Shown: positions 1 to 7,805, counted from the first letter of the stretch. The stretch is DNA of 42,021 nucleotides from Minisyncoccota bacterium (GCA_021209525.1 JAJOIF010000003.1:1-42021); one strand, 5' to 3'. The notes: a model not told the origin generated them from the letters alone. Numbers and translations: made by a program.

Positions 1-121
1 CTCGTTTCGCGCTAGCGCACTCACTACGAGCGCATTCGCTCGGCCCCGCCGTTCGCGCCGTACTCGCTTTGCTCCGTGCGGCATTGCTCACTTTTTTCGA
101 CCCCTGCTTCGGGATACAATC
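1..121 (-). repeat. tRNA-tail-derived repeat element behind tRNA-Lys (truncated by window edge)
   Basis: Read on the minus strand, after the tRNA-Lys terminator comes GATTGTATCCCGAAGCAGGG and then GTCGAA. This is a reverse-complement copy of the tRNA-Lys T-loop, T-stem, acceptor 3' strand and TACAATC flank, with GAA where the T-stem/acceptor junction should be. It runs into a body (GTGAGCAATGCCGCACGGAG...) that also starts the element behind tRNA-Arg at 23107. A later piece, CGGCGGGGCCGAGCGAA, is shared with the element behind tRNA-His. The far end lies outside the window. Confidence 0.7.
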
Positions 122-147
122 AAAAAACCCAAAGCTCTCGCTTTGAG
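122..147 (-). terminator. tRNA-Lys terminator hairpin
   Basis: On the minus strand CTCAAAGC-gaga-GCTTTGGG is followed by TTTTTT. It sits about 15 bases after the tRNA 3' end and forms the tip of a longer inverted repeat whose arms are the tRNA tail and its reverse-complement copy. Confidence 0.75.
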
Positions 148-162
148 TTTTAAGATTGTATG

Positions 163-235
163 TCCCTCCGGCAGGGATCGAACCTGCGACCATCAGCTTA
201 AAAGGCTGCTGCTCTACCGGCTGAGCTACAGAGGG
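163..235 (-). tRNA. tRNA-Lys (anticodon UUU)
   Basis: Complete cloverleaf on the minus strand. The acceptor stem is CCCTCTG/CGGAGGG, with TA at positions 8-9, a GCTCAG D-arm start, anticodon loop CTTTTAA with TTT as anticodon, and a T-arm with TTCGATC loop. The discriminator base is A. The 3' CCA is not encoded (CAT follows), so a CCA-adding enzyme is needed. Confidence 0.95.
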
Positions 236-274
236 ATGTTGCTCAAAAAAATAAAGCCTAGAGCTTATAAGAAT

Positions 275-303
275 AATATACTGTATTTTGCTATGTAAGT
301 CAA
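275..303 (-). promoter_or_regulatory. tRNA-Lys promoter
   Basis: Minus-strand TTGACT, a 17-base spacer and TATATT lie about 40 bases before the tRNA 5' end. This is a good sigma-70-type promoter at the expected distance. Confidence 0.65.
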
Positions 304-403
304 ACATTTTTGTGTGGAGTGTGTTGTGGTGTGCCCTTGGTGAAAAATAAAAACCTTTATTCACCATCTATGTTATTTGTTGTGATACATAGTGAAATAA
401 AAG

Positions 404-490
404 TCCCGAGCTTTTTCACTCGGGATGTTTTTAACCATAAAGCCCTAATACCAGAAGGGCTTTTAACCTAAAACTCATCTGGTTTGAGTT
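404..490 (-). terminator. Three stacked terminator-like hairpins
   Basis: Reading minus from the stop codon of the 489-1700 gene there are three successive stems: AACTCA/TGAGTT followed by TT (472-490), AAAGCCCT/AGGGCTTT (439-463), and TCCCGAG/CTCGGGA (404-425). The first overlaps the stop codon. Two more inverted repeats, TGGTGAA/TTCACCA and CTATGT/ACATAG, lie just beyond at about 339-392. Several hairpins in a row between two minus-strand genes would insulate tRNA-Lys from upstream transcription. Confidence 0.55.
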
Positions 491-1700
491 ATTTTGATTT
501 TAAACTTTCAAAATTAAAAAAATCACCAAGAGTGTTGGTACTTTTTATTTGAAAGTTATTTTCTCCTTCTCCATATTCACTCCAATATGGATGAAGGGTT
601 TTAATTTCTGACCATTTATCCGAAGATAAATGAAGAATTTCTTCATCAACTAAATTCCAATTTTCTGGTAATTCAGTTGATTTTAATTGAGCAACCATTT
701 TCACTCTGTGGGAATTCCAGAGTGTCCATGTTTGTGCCTCTAATTGAGACACTAAAAGCGCTCCTTCACGATTAAGAGAATAATCTCTTATCGTGAATGG
801 GGTTTTTTTTGCCCACACCTGGCTTGAGTACATCGCCTGGTAGACATAATATATGTCGAACCTGGGATCACTCTGAACAAATTTCAAGCCCTCAGCTGAA
901 ACTATGGTCCAGCAGGTGTGGCTATTATCTCCAATAATGTTCTCGCCAATAGTGGAGATAGTCATCCCCTCAGTTGGCTCAAAACAATCATAGCCAGCTC
1001 TTTCAGCGGCTATTTTTGTTTTTATGACCCTTGGATGCTGTTGGGTCATACCTCCTGAGGAGATACATTCCCCAGCCGGGAGCGCTTTCCGCTCCAAACT
1101 TCCTTTAAACCAAGAGAATTCATATTCTACTATGAATTCTCGGCCAGATTTTTTTTCCCATTCCTTTTTCGTAATGGGAATGAGATCTGTCTCGTAGAGA
1201 CATGGAAAATTTGTTTCGCACCCTCCACAGGTGCCAAAGTTAACCCACGACTCTTTTCGTGGCTCTTTTGGTCGCTCCGGATATGGCCCTTCAAAATTGA
1301 AGAGGCTCCACCCGTTTGATCCTTGGTGAGCCCTACGGTAGGTTTCACCGAAGGCAGAGGATATTAATAATCCTCCGCTTGTTTCAAAAAATTCTGATTC
1401 ACTCAATATGGCGCTAGCGCCTTTTGAGTTTTTTATCGCAATATTTTTAATATTGCGACGGAACGCAGCCGTGCGTTCCAATAAAATTTTTTCCTCTTGT
1501 GAAAGAGGCCGGGGTTCTATTCCCCATGTTTTTTTTGCCCACTCAAACTCACGCTCTCCTGAGCGTAAAGTTTTTAAAATTTTTCCGGGGTTTCCGCCTT
1601 CTTCGGCGTACTCCCACCCTTCACGCTGCGTATAATACACAGCATGTTTATGAGTTTCAGAAAAAATTAAAAAATTGCCATTCTGAGTTTTTAGTCTCAT
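489..1700 (-). CDS. Hypothetical protein, 404 aa, next to the giant RNA
   Basis: I do not recognise this protein. The start is the ATG at 1700 (MRLKTQNGNF), which has one of the few plausible Shine-Dalgarno sequences in the window (AAGGTGAGG) just upstream; a TTG start at 1721 is also open. It has no signal peptide or membrane segment and is rich in Trp, Glu, Lys and Ser. A cysteine patch, FGTCGGCETNFPC, lies near the middle and could bind a metal. It stands alone between stacked terminators and the hairpin-rich region 1740-2890, which starts only 40 bases upstream and is probably transcribed divergently. Its isolation suggests accessory DNA. The open frame is secure; function is unknown. Confidence 0.75.
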   Translation of the reverse strand: MRLKTQNGNFLIFSETHKHAVYYTQREGWEYAEEGGNPGKILKTLRSGEREFEWAKKTWGIEPRPLSQEEKILLERTAAFRRNIKNIAIKNSKGASAILSESEFFETSGGLLISSAFGETYRRAHQGSNGWSLFNFEGPYPERPKEPRKESWVNFGTCGGCETNFPCLYETDLIPITKKEWEKKSGREFIVEYEFSWFKGSLERKALPAGECISSGGMTQQHPRVIKTKIAAERAGYDCFEPTEGMTISTIGENIIGDNSHTCWTIVSAEGLKFVQSDPRFDIYYVYQAMYSSQVWAKKTPFTIRDYSLNREGALLVSQLEAQTWTLWNSHRVKMVAQLKSTELPENWNLVDEEILHLSSDKWSEIKTLHPYWSEYGEGENNFQIKSTNTLGDFFNFESLKSK

Positions 1701-1726
1701 GACCTCACCTTGCCTGCTCAAGGGTT

Positions 1727-1732
1727 TATAAT
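1727..1732 (+). promoter_or_regulatory. Possible -10 box for the structured RNA
   Basis: TATAAT at 1727-1732 would start transcription at about 1739, exactly where the run of hairpins begins. The -35 side is weak (TTGCCT is too close). The AT-rich palindrome TATAATTTTATA could equally serve the minus-strand gene that starts at 1700. Confidence 0.35.
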
Positions 1733-1739
1733 TTTATAC

Positions 1740-2890
1740 AGGATATTCCGAGAACATACTCGGCATCAGCTTCTTACCTATCCGACACCGTACCTGGCAT
1801 GGTACATTTTTTCGGATTAATTTTACTGGTGATACTAGCGCAATGCGCGTTCTTCAGTAAGAGCATTGAAAACACAAAGATTTATGTACTCAATGCTCCT
1901 ACTGAGAAAAGACGAACCCCAATCACTCTCTCACATACATGAGAAAGTGAATAAGAGTGGTATCTCTATCAACAACCCATTGATAAGATACCGAGTATCC
2001 CTCTTCATTTTCTGTCACCACGACAGCTGGCGAAGAGGGAACCAGACCCATTATGTTGTGTGCGTACTATTGTTCGGCACAGAACATCATTTTCCTCCCG
2101 AGGATGCGGGAGACGAACGCTAGCAAGATCTTTGTCTTCTAGCGAAATCCAGCAACGTATTTGTTGCGGGTTTCGCTACAAAACTTCTCTTTCTTTTTTT
2201 GCTTGGGGCAAATTGAGAAAGATCAATCTTACCAACTATAGTCACGCCCGGAAGCGTGATTATTTTTGATATAGTAGGCATAGTATTCATATACTTCATT
2301 ACAAAGAATCTGAACACTATGCCTGCTATATCTGCGATATTACTACCGCATATCTACACCTATCTGATCGAGCAGATAAAATACTTATTACCTATAGTAG
2401 AGAGAGGTTCATTATATGAGCCTCTCACCATCTACATAAAGACAGCATGAGGCTCTTAAAACAAAAAGTAAGAGTATCTCATGTGCGCTATCATAGGCGA
2501 TAGATGTAGATATACGGTGACCATGAACCCCTCTTTTCATGATCATCGCTTTATGCAAACTACCATATATCTCCTAACGTCACTTCCTGACCTCTTCGGA
2601 TATATATATGTCTTGTGTTATGTTGTTGTTAATGTATGTGCATATACGATACGAACCTTTTTATACAATTATATAGGTGTGTCGTATTTTGTTTTCTCTC
2701 TCTTTTTTGTTACAAAGAGATTTCTAGATATCAAGAAGGTTAGCCTTGGTATCCAGCGGATCTCTTTAGAACCGGTTTATTCCTTCGGTCGTCACTCAAG
2801 CGGTCACTTGACCTTCGTGCGATGCTTGTCCTGAGTAGGAACCCCGTTCCAATTGGGTATACTCAGCGCGGGAAATGGAACGTCTATTGA
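1740..2890 (+). ncRNA. Candidate giant hairpin-rich structured RNA (about 1.15 kb)
   Basis: This gene-free stretch folds into about 20 consecutive local stems. Examples: CCGAG/CTCGG (1748-1763); ATCCG..GTACC/GGTAC..CGGAT (1780-1817); TTACTG..GCGC/GCGC..CAGTAA (1823-1860); GAGCATTGA/TCAATGCTC (1861-1898); GGTATC/GATACC (1959-1992); CCCTCTTC..TGTC/GACA..GAAGAGGG (1999-2039); CTCCCG/CGGGAG (2095-2112); a 15-bp stem at 2141-2177; a 17-bp stem 2268-2284/2316-2332; an 11-bp stem with a 3-base loop at 2402-2426; AAAGAGAT/ATCTCTTT (2714-2767). A probable 3' pseudoknot pairs CTGAGTA/TACTCAG and CGTTCC/GGAACG (2831-2882). Imperfect pairs in five stems are G-U on the plus strand and A-C on the minus strand, and one stem goes the other way, so plus is favoured. 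It does not match RNase P, tmRNA or a group II intron domain V that I can recall. It could be an ornate large RNA of the GOLLD/ROOL/OLE type, but I cannot assign a class. Confidence 0.6.
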
Positions 2891-3034
2891 TTGTGTTTGA
2901 AAGAACCTCTCTCTATACATTTCTGTATTTTTGTTCAAGAACATTGTACCATTATAAAACACTTTTGTCAAAGAATAAAAAACAATACATAATTACAAAA
3001 TAACCTTATTTTATAATACTTTTTTAATAAAAAC

Positions 3035-3063
3035 TTGCATTTTGTAACATAATTTGTTACAAT
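3035..3063 (+). promoter_or_regulatory. Promoter with overlapping palindromic operator of the TrmB-like regulator
   Basis: TTGCAT, a 17-base spacer and TACAAT end 6 bases before the ATG at 3070, so the mRNA should be leaderless. A perfect inverted repeat, TTGTAAC-n7-GTTACAA (3042-3062), fills the spacer and -10 box. This is the usual layout of an autorepressor operator. Confidence 0.7.
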
Positions 3064-3069
3064 ATATAC

Positions 3070-3879
3070 ATGCAAAAAAATACACAAACACCTGAAAAGC
3101 AAACATTTACATATTTTGAAACACTTTTTGACTTAGGATTTCACGCAGATGAAGCAAAAATTTATGAATGGTTACTTAAAAATAATCAAGCAAAGGCATC
3201 TGCTATTGCTGTAGGAACGGGTATTTCTCGTGTGCTTACCTATAGAGGTCTTGATAAGCTTGTTGAAAAGGGAATTATTGAAAAAATTGATGAAGATGGA
3301 TCGCCTGCATATTTTGAAGCAAAACACCCGTCGCATCTTTCTTCTGTGTTAGAAAAACAAAAACGTACCCTTGCAAAGGCGGAAATAGAATTGCAACGCG
3401 ATCTGGGAAAAATGGCATCTGATTTCAATCTTGCAACAGGCAAACCAAATGTGCAGTTTTTTGAAGGATTGGAGGGAGTGGAAAAAATGCTCCACGACTC
3501 TCTCACAACAACCCAAGAGATTTATACCTATGCTGATTTTGATGCCGTGCAGCAATATTTTGGAGACCTTAATGCACGCTATGTACACAAAAGACGCCAA
3601 TTACAAATACATAAAAAGGCACTCATTACACACACATCAACATCACAAGAGTACTTCAAGAATTATTTCAAAGATATTACTGATATTCGGTTTATTCCAC
3701 ATAATAAGCAACCATTTGCTGCTGTTGCTGAGATCTATGATAACAAGGTGTCCTACATCACAATCTCAGAAAACGGTTTAATTGGGGTATTGATTGAAGA
3801 TGTTCATATTGCAAATATGCACCGTGTTGTATTTGAAGCATTATGGCATCAATCAGAATCAATTTCAGAAGAGCGATAA
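3070..3879 (+). CDS. TrmB-family transcriptional regulator
   Basis: This 269-aa protein begins with a winged helix-turn-helix of the TrmB type: LFDLGFHADEAKIYEWLL, then ASAIAVGTGISRVLTYRGLDKLVEKGIIEK (about residues 15-75). A charged helix and a C-terminal effector-type region follow (FFEGLEGVEKMLHDSL..., about 120-260). TrmB-like proteins are DNA-binding regulators, originally of sugar uptake genes in archaea, and are frequent in CPR genomes. No transporter gene adjoins it, so the signal is unknown. A perfect palindrome over its own promoter suggests autoregulation. Its last 31 bases overlap, tail to tail, the end of the minus-strand gene 3849-5960. Confidence 0.85.
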   Translation: MQKNTQTPEKQTFTYFETLFDLGFHADEAKIYEWLLKNNQAKASAIAVGTGISRVLTYRGLDKLVEKGIIEKIDEDGSPAYFEAKHPSHLSSVLEKQKRTLAKAEIELQRDLGKMASDFNLATGKPNVQFFEGLEGVEKMLHDSLTTTQEIYTYADFDAVQQYFGDLNARYVHKRRQLQIHKKALITHTSTSQEYFKNYFKDITDIRFIPHNKQPFAAVAEIYDNKVSYITISENGLIGVLIEDVHIANMHRVVFEALWHQSESISEER

Positions 3880-5960
3880 TCATCTATATTGACGGATTCA
3901 TATACACAATACCAACCGTCTTTGTTTTTAAAATAGCGCGACAATACATATCCTTGATCTTTAAGAAAATGAAAATCATGCTGATGGTCTGCTCTATAAA
4001 TACGTAATGTTTCTGGCGTAGGGATGTCGCCGTGCGCCATTTGAGCAATTTCAAGAGGGGAGAGTTTTTTAGATACTAAATCCTCATTTTTATTTTTATT
4101 CCAGCTTATGTGCATAATATCTATACCCTGAAAATTTTCAGACGCATGTCCCACAAAACCCATTTCTATATAGCGAGCACTGTTCATCTCTGTAGGTATG
4201 CATTTTGCGTCAAGAATATGAGACTCAGCTTCTTTGGCAAGTGATTGTGCCATAACTACCTCTCCAAGCGAGAGGCCATGCTTGTGCGGATCAACATTGA
4301 GCGCAGATGCATAAACGGTTCCGTCCTCTTTTTTTTCAAAACGTACAAAAGACTCGATTTGGTCGTCAATAGTAAAGACATAGAAATTATTTTTTTCTTC
4401 TGAATCAGATGATCCGTCAAATGACTTCATAAAAATTGATTCAAGTTCTGCATATATTTTTGGGTCGTATGCATTTTTCCAGTTTCCTTCATATATGGCG
4501 CGCATACGTTTATGATGGCCACGCTGTACGAGTTGTTGCGGGGTGTACACTGACAGATCGGCATTCTGAATATCAGAGAGCTCGTAGGTTGCCCCATATT
4601 TTCGGGCATATTTAAATGCAGAGAGTTTTGCGAAAGTTTCTGCCTGGAGTGTTGCCAAATCAGATTCAAGGTTTTGGTATATTTCATCAAGAAGGGGTGC
4701 GTCTTTTGGTATGCGTTTGTGAAAATTATTTAAAATATCAATACCTTTGTGAAAGAGTTTTGTACGGGTTTCTTCTATAATTTTTGGATTTTCTGAGATT
4801 TCTGTATTATATTGATCTGTAATAAAATCAACAATTTTTTCATTGATACGGACAAGATCAGCGTATTTTTGAAATATTTTTTGCGCTATGTTCTCAGGTA
4901 GTTTTTCGCCGATATCGAGAATCTTGTCTCCCATTTCGGGTCCGCCGTGAGCCAGAGCAAGAAAAGAAGTATAAAAATTTTGTTGATGCACTGCGCCTAT
5001 TTTTTGAGTACGCTCTATAATGGCTTTGTTTGCGTGTTTTATAAATTTAATAAATTGCATCTGGAGATCGAGGGGCATGTCATCGAGCGCAATTGAAAAG
5101 TCATCTTCTATGGATGTTTTTAATGTAGATATTACGATATCCATATAGTCTTTAATGTCAGATTGGTCAATGTCATTACCTACAAGACCGAGACTTTTTT
5201 GATCTATAGGATTACTCATTGCTTTTTGCTTAAGGGTCCAGATTTGTTTTTTAAGACGAGAAATCTCTTTGTCTATTTGTTCATTATAAGGGTCTCGTTC
5301 AAGATATTCCTTGGTTTGCACGGATCCATTTGGTTTTGTGAAGGTCTCAGAGATCCACCTGTCCGGATTTTTTAGATTATCATATATATCTATTTGTTCA
5401 TTGAGTTTTGTGTAATCACTGTAGTCCTGGGCTTCAAGTATTATCGCTTTGTCTTTAGACAGCAAAAGCATACCCCCTGTTGGGAGGAGAATTTCCCGAG
5501 GGTTTATTTTCACAGAATTCTCTTCCTCGAGAAATGATTTGTAATAACGAGCGTAATAATAGGCACCTTTCTCAGTATCTGTTTCTGTAATAAAATTCTT
5601 GAGTATTTTTTTGGCTACTTCGCCCGCCTGATGTGTATCTGCAAAATATCGTGTGGTGTATAATTTCAAAAGATCATGAAAACTCTGCCATTGTTCACGA
5701 GGGTCGACTGAGTAGAGGTGCTCTTTGAGTGGCTCGAGCATTTTTTCTATCTGCTCGTTAAAAATCTTTGATGCTTTTTCTATTGCAATATTTAGCTTTT
5801 TCGTTTCTTGGGAAAGCTCTGGTGATTCCGCATATAATATATTACTAAAGACATCAGATTCACCTTCTGATGTAATAGTTTCATACAAGTCTCTAGAAGC
5901 ATCATCTTGAAAATTATAAGAGAAGGACTTTTCTTTATTGAACCTATGGTCAGATATCAT
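3849..5960 (-). CDS. Large protein with C-terminal GNAT-like domain
   Basis: 703 aa if begun at the ATG at 5960 (MISDHRFNKEK), which lies 6 bases behind a TTGTAT-n17-TATACT promoter. An ATG at 6011 would put the promoter inside the neighbouring gene. The protein is cytosolic, helical and acidic, with coiled-coil stretches (for example KEISRLKKQIWTLKQKAM). About residues 540-645 resemble an N-acetyltransferase (GNAT) fold: a beta strand (IESFVRFEKKEDGTVYASALNVDPHK is its surrounding region), then LGEVVMAQSLAKEA, then the late motif NSARYIEMGFV. The N-terminal 500 residues are unassigned. Large GNAT-tailed proteins of this sort are common in Parcubacteria; the substrate is unknown. It is divergent from the SpoU gene, with 52 bases between the starts. 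Confidence 0.7.
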   Translation of the reverse strand: MISDHRFNKEKSFSYNFQDDASRDLYETITSEGESDVFSNILYAESPELSQETKKLNIAIEKASKIFNEQIEKMLEPLKEHLYSVDPREQWQSFHDLLKLYTTRYFADTHQAGEVAKKILKNFITETDTEKGAYYYARYYKSFLEEENSVKINPREILLPTGGMLLLSKDKAIILEAQDYSDYTKLNEQIDIYDNLKNPDRWISETFTKPNGSVQTKEYLERDPYNEQIDKEISRLKKQIWTLKQKAMSNPIDQKSLGLVGNDIDQSDIKDYMDIVISTLKTSIEDDFSIALDDMPLDLQMQFIKFIKHANKAIIERTQKIGAVHQQNFYTSFLALAHGGPEMGDKILDIGEKLPENIAQKIFQKYADLVRINEKIVDFITDQYNTEISENPKIIEETRTKLFHKGIDILNNFHKRIPKDAPLLDEIYQNLESDLATLQAETFAKLSAFKYARKYGATYELSDIQNADLSVYTPQQLVQRGHHKRMRAIYEGNWKNAYDPKIYAELESIFMKSFDGSSDSEEKNNFYVFTIDDQIESFVRFEKKEDGTVYASALNVDPHKHGLSLGEVVMAQSLAKEAESHILDAKCIPTEMNSARYIEMGFVGHASENFQGIDIMHISWNKNKNEDLVSKKLSPLEIAQMAHGDIPTPETLRIYRADHQHDFHFLKDQGYVLSRYFKNKDGWYCVYESVNIDDYRSSEIDSD

Positions 5961-5966
5961 ATGTTG

Positions 5967-5995
5967 AGTATACTGAATATGTATAAAAAATACAA
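5967..5995 (-). promoter_or_regulatory. Promoter of the GNAT-tailed gene
   Basis: Minus-strand TTGTAT, 17 bases, TATACT, then 6 bases to the ATG at 5960. This decides the start codon and implies a leaderless mRNA. The plus-strand promoter of the SpoU gene lies just to the right. Confidence 0.7.
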
Positions 5996-6000
5996 TATGA

Positions 6001-6006
6001 TATACT
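6001..6006 (+). promoter_or_regulatory. -10 box of the SpoU methyltransferase gene
   Basis: TATACT ends 6 bases before the ATG at 6013. No good -35 is visible. A leaderless transcript is implied. Confidence 0.55.
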
Positions 6007-6012
6007 GTCATT

Positions 6013-6495
6013 ATGACCCATCTCTACCTCCTCTTACCCGACATCCGGAGCGCACACAATGTAGGTTCCATTTTTCGCACTGCCAATGCTGCAGGTGTCA
6101 CCAAAATATTCTTAACAGGAACAACGCCTGCACCTATTGACCGTTTTGGTCGCAAGCGCGCTGATATTGCCAAGGTTGCACTCGGCGCCGAGGATACGGT
6201 GCCGTGGGAATACCATGCATCATATGCAGATGTTTTGACGCTTTGTCGTGACCACGTAGACATAGTAGCTCTTGAGCAAGATCCTCGCTCTATACCGTAC
6301 ACACACTACACACCTCCATCCGCGCGAGACATTCTCTGTGTGGTGGGTAATGAAGTAGATGGTATTTCCAAAGACATACTCGAACACGCACACACTATCG
6401 TAGAAATTCCTATGTATGGCGACAAAGAATCACTTAATGTATCTGTGGCTACAGGAATACTCCTTTTCTTTGTAAGGACCCAACGTGCTGTATAG
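6013..6495 (+). CDS. SpoU-family (TrmH) RNA 2'-O-methyltransferase
   Basis: 160 aa, the usual size of a single-domain SPOUT enzyme. All three family motifs are present: motif 1 (DIRSAHNVGSIFRTANAAG, residues 10-28, with the catalytic Asn and Arg), motif 2 (VVGNEVDGIS) and motif 3 (IPMYGDKESLNVSVATGI), which together form the trefoil-knot SAM site. Such enzymes 2'-O-methylate tRNA or rRNA riboses. The exact target (tRNA wobble base or 23S rRNA) cannot be read from the sequence. The ATG at 6013 follows a -10 box directly. It is transcribed divergently from the GNAT-tailed gene and followed by a small membrane-anchored protein with its own promoter. Confidence 0.92.
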   Translation: MTHLYLLLPDIRSAHNVGSIFRTANAAGVTKIFLTGTTPAPIDRFGRKRADIAKVALGAEDTVPWEYHASYADVLTLCRDHVDIVALEQDPRSIPYTHYTPPSARDILCVVGNEVDGISKDILEHAHTIVEIPMYGDKESLNVSVATGILLFFVRTQRAV

Positions 6496-6527
6496 ATGAA
6501 TAGGTGCGCCTATGCTATACTATTTCT

Positions 6528-6950
6528 ATGAAATCTAGAGAATACATGTCGCCTTGGTTTGTTGTACTCGCTATTGTATTGGCAGTAGCGGCGCTCATAT
6601 TTGGTTTTTCAAGACCAAGATTTAATGAAGCGCGCGACCAAGTAGTAGATGCATGTCCATGGGACACAACGGCAATACAGAGTATTCAAGATGCACCTGC
6701 GCGTCTTCAGTTTATGTTGCGTGAAAGCTCTCGTTATAATGATCGGTTATTTACCGCACCATTTACACCAGAGGGGAGCGAGCTCATTGCCGAGGTGCTT
6801 GATAATGAAGCAGCTCGCGAAGTTTTCTTTGCATGTTTTCAAACACTCTACACAGTATCTGATCGTGATATGGTGCGCGTACGTGCAGATTTTGAAAACC
6901 TTTTCTTTGTAAGTGAATGGCAAGAATACATTACATCACGCGATCTATAA
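6528..6950 (+). CDS. Small membrane-anchored hypothetical protein
   Basis: 140 aa when begun at the ATG at 6528, which lies 6 bases after TATACT (6516-6521). One N-terminal transmembrane helix (PWFVVLAIVLAVAALIFGF, residues 9-27) is followed by a soluble helical domain of about 110 residues with two cysteines, predicted outside the membrane. No family is recognised. A strong bidirectional terminator follows. It has its own promoter and is not in an operon. Confidence 0.7.
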   Translation: MKSREYMSPWFVVLAIVLAVAALIFGFSRPRFNEARDQVVDACPWDTTAIQSIQDAPARLQFMLRESSRYNDRLFTAPFTPEGSELIAEVLDNEAAREVFFACFQTLYTVSDRDMVRVRADFENLFFVSEWQEYITSRDL

Positions 6951-6972
6951 AAAATCATAATGCAAGTATCAA

Positions 6973-6998
6973 AAAAAACACGCACAAGCGTGTTTTTT
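6973..6998. terminator. Bidirectional terminator between convergent genes
   Basis: AAAAAACACGC-acaa-GCGTGTTTTTT gives a GC stem with a T tract on either strand. It separates the plus gene ending at 6950 from the minus gene ending at 7003. Confidence 0.9.
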
Positions 6999-7002
6999 CT
7001 GC

Positions 7003-7476
7003 TTAGAACCCAAGGGTATCGCTGACGCGGTGTGCTAATGGTTCGGTTTTTTCTGATTCTGGGATAAAAGTGAGAAGGAGTTCGCGCATCTCAAGGGGTG
7101 ATACATCCGGAGGAATAGGGAGGGACAAGAGCGGAGACATAATGCGGTGAATATGGATAAGAAGCTTCCATTCATCGTCATCTTCGTGTATCCAAAATGA
7201 ATCAATATCTTTGTAAGCAAAAAATTCTTGATTGCAACTAATACCTTGATCGCTAATCGCTACCACCATCATATGAGGTTTCTTTTGTGCGAAGTAAAAG
7301 AAAAGACCACCGGAGAGCACCACCAATATACCCAAAAGAAAATTCTTGTCTACGAGAGCAATAATAATTCCTGCAAGAATAATGAGTGCAAGTGCCCAAT
7401 ACCAATCAGGTTTTTTAGGGTGATAAACAAACTCGGGAGATTCCCAAGAAATAATTGTAGTCATCTTGTGTACCAT
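7003..7476 (-). CDS. Two-TM membrane protein with PH-like C-terminal region
   Basis: 157 aa. The ATG at 7476 lies 6 bases behind TATACT (7483-7488), favouring MVHKMTTIISWE over the internal Met. A short N-terminal strand precedes two membrane helices (WYWALALIILAGIIIALV and FLLGILVVLSGGLFFYFA, about residues 26-63). A roughly 85-residue cytosolic domain follows (ISDQGISCNQEFFAYKDI, IDSFWIHEDDDEW). Its beta-rich pattern resembles the bacterial PH-like domains found behind paired TM helices in many CPR proteins; that assignment is by pattern only. Function unknown. Confidence 0.7.
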   Translation of the reverse strand: MVHKMTTIISWESPEFVYHPKKPDWYWALALIILAGIIIALVDKNFLLGILVVLSGGLFFYFAQKKPHMMVVAISDQGISCNQEFFAYKDIDSFWIHEDDDEWKLLIHIHRIMSPLLSLPIPPDVSPLEMRELLLTFIPESEKTEPLAHRVSDTLGF

Positions 7477-7557
7477 AAATATAGTATAGCAAAAAAACTA
7501 TGAGAGCGCTCTTTTTATGTGTAGTTATACACAGCGCAAGCTCTGTGTGTGCCTTGC

Positions 7558-7767
7558 TTACTTGCCGTCAACAGGACATGTTGAAATGCCAAAGAATTTG
7601 TAGATGCCACAGAATCCTGTAAAGGTGGTTATGATGAGCATCCCTGCAAGTACGAGTAATGCAATACCAATAGCGCCTTGAATAATTCCTGTAACAAAGA
7701 GAATAATAATGGCGATACCAATAATGATGCGAATAATTTTGTCTGCTTTTCCAATGTTTTGTTTCAT
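7558..7767 (-). CDS. DUF2892-type small inner-membrane protein
   Basis: 69 aa. It has the typical layout of DUF2892 (YgaP C-terminal-like) proteins: MKQNIGKADKIIRIIIG, two membrane helices (residues 10-50), then TGFCGIYKFFGISTCPVD with the conserved Gly-Phe-Cys and terminal Cys. In some bacteria this module is fused to a rhodanese domain; here the rhodanese gene is separate, about 5 kb away. A TATACT lies about 30 bases upstream, so a short leader is possible. The role is unknown; sulfur or redox links are only suggested by the family. Confidence 0.85.
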   Translation of the reverse strand: MKQNIGKADKIIRIIIGIAIIILFVTGIIQGAIGIALLVLAGMLIITTFTGFCGIYKFFGISTCPVDGK

Positions 7768-7805
7768 GATGGATATGTCTTATGAGTAATGTATATAGTA
7801 TATCA

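Noticed and set aside
1866-2834. Short open frames of 60-117 codons inside the hairpin-rich region
   Set aside because: They overlap strong palindromes, show no protein-like patterns, and disagree in frame with one another; the region is better explained as structured RNA.
1740-2890. RNase P RNA, tmRNA or a group II intron in the hairpin-rich region
   Set aside because: I see no P4-type core, no tRNA-like ends with a tag reading frame, no domain V/VI and no intron-encoded reverse transcriptase.
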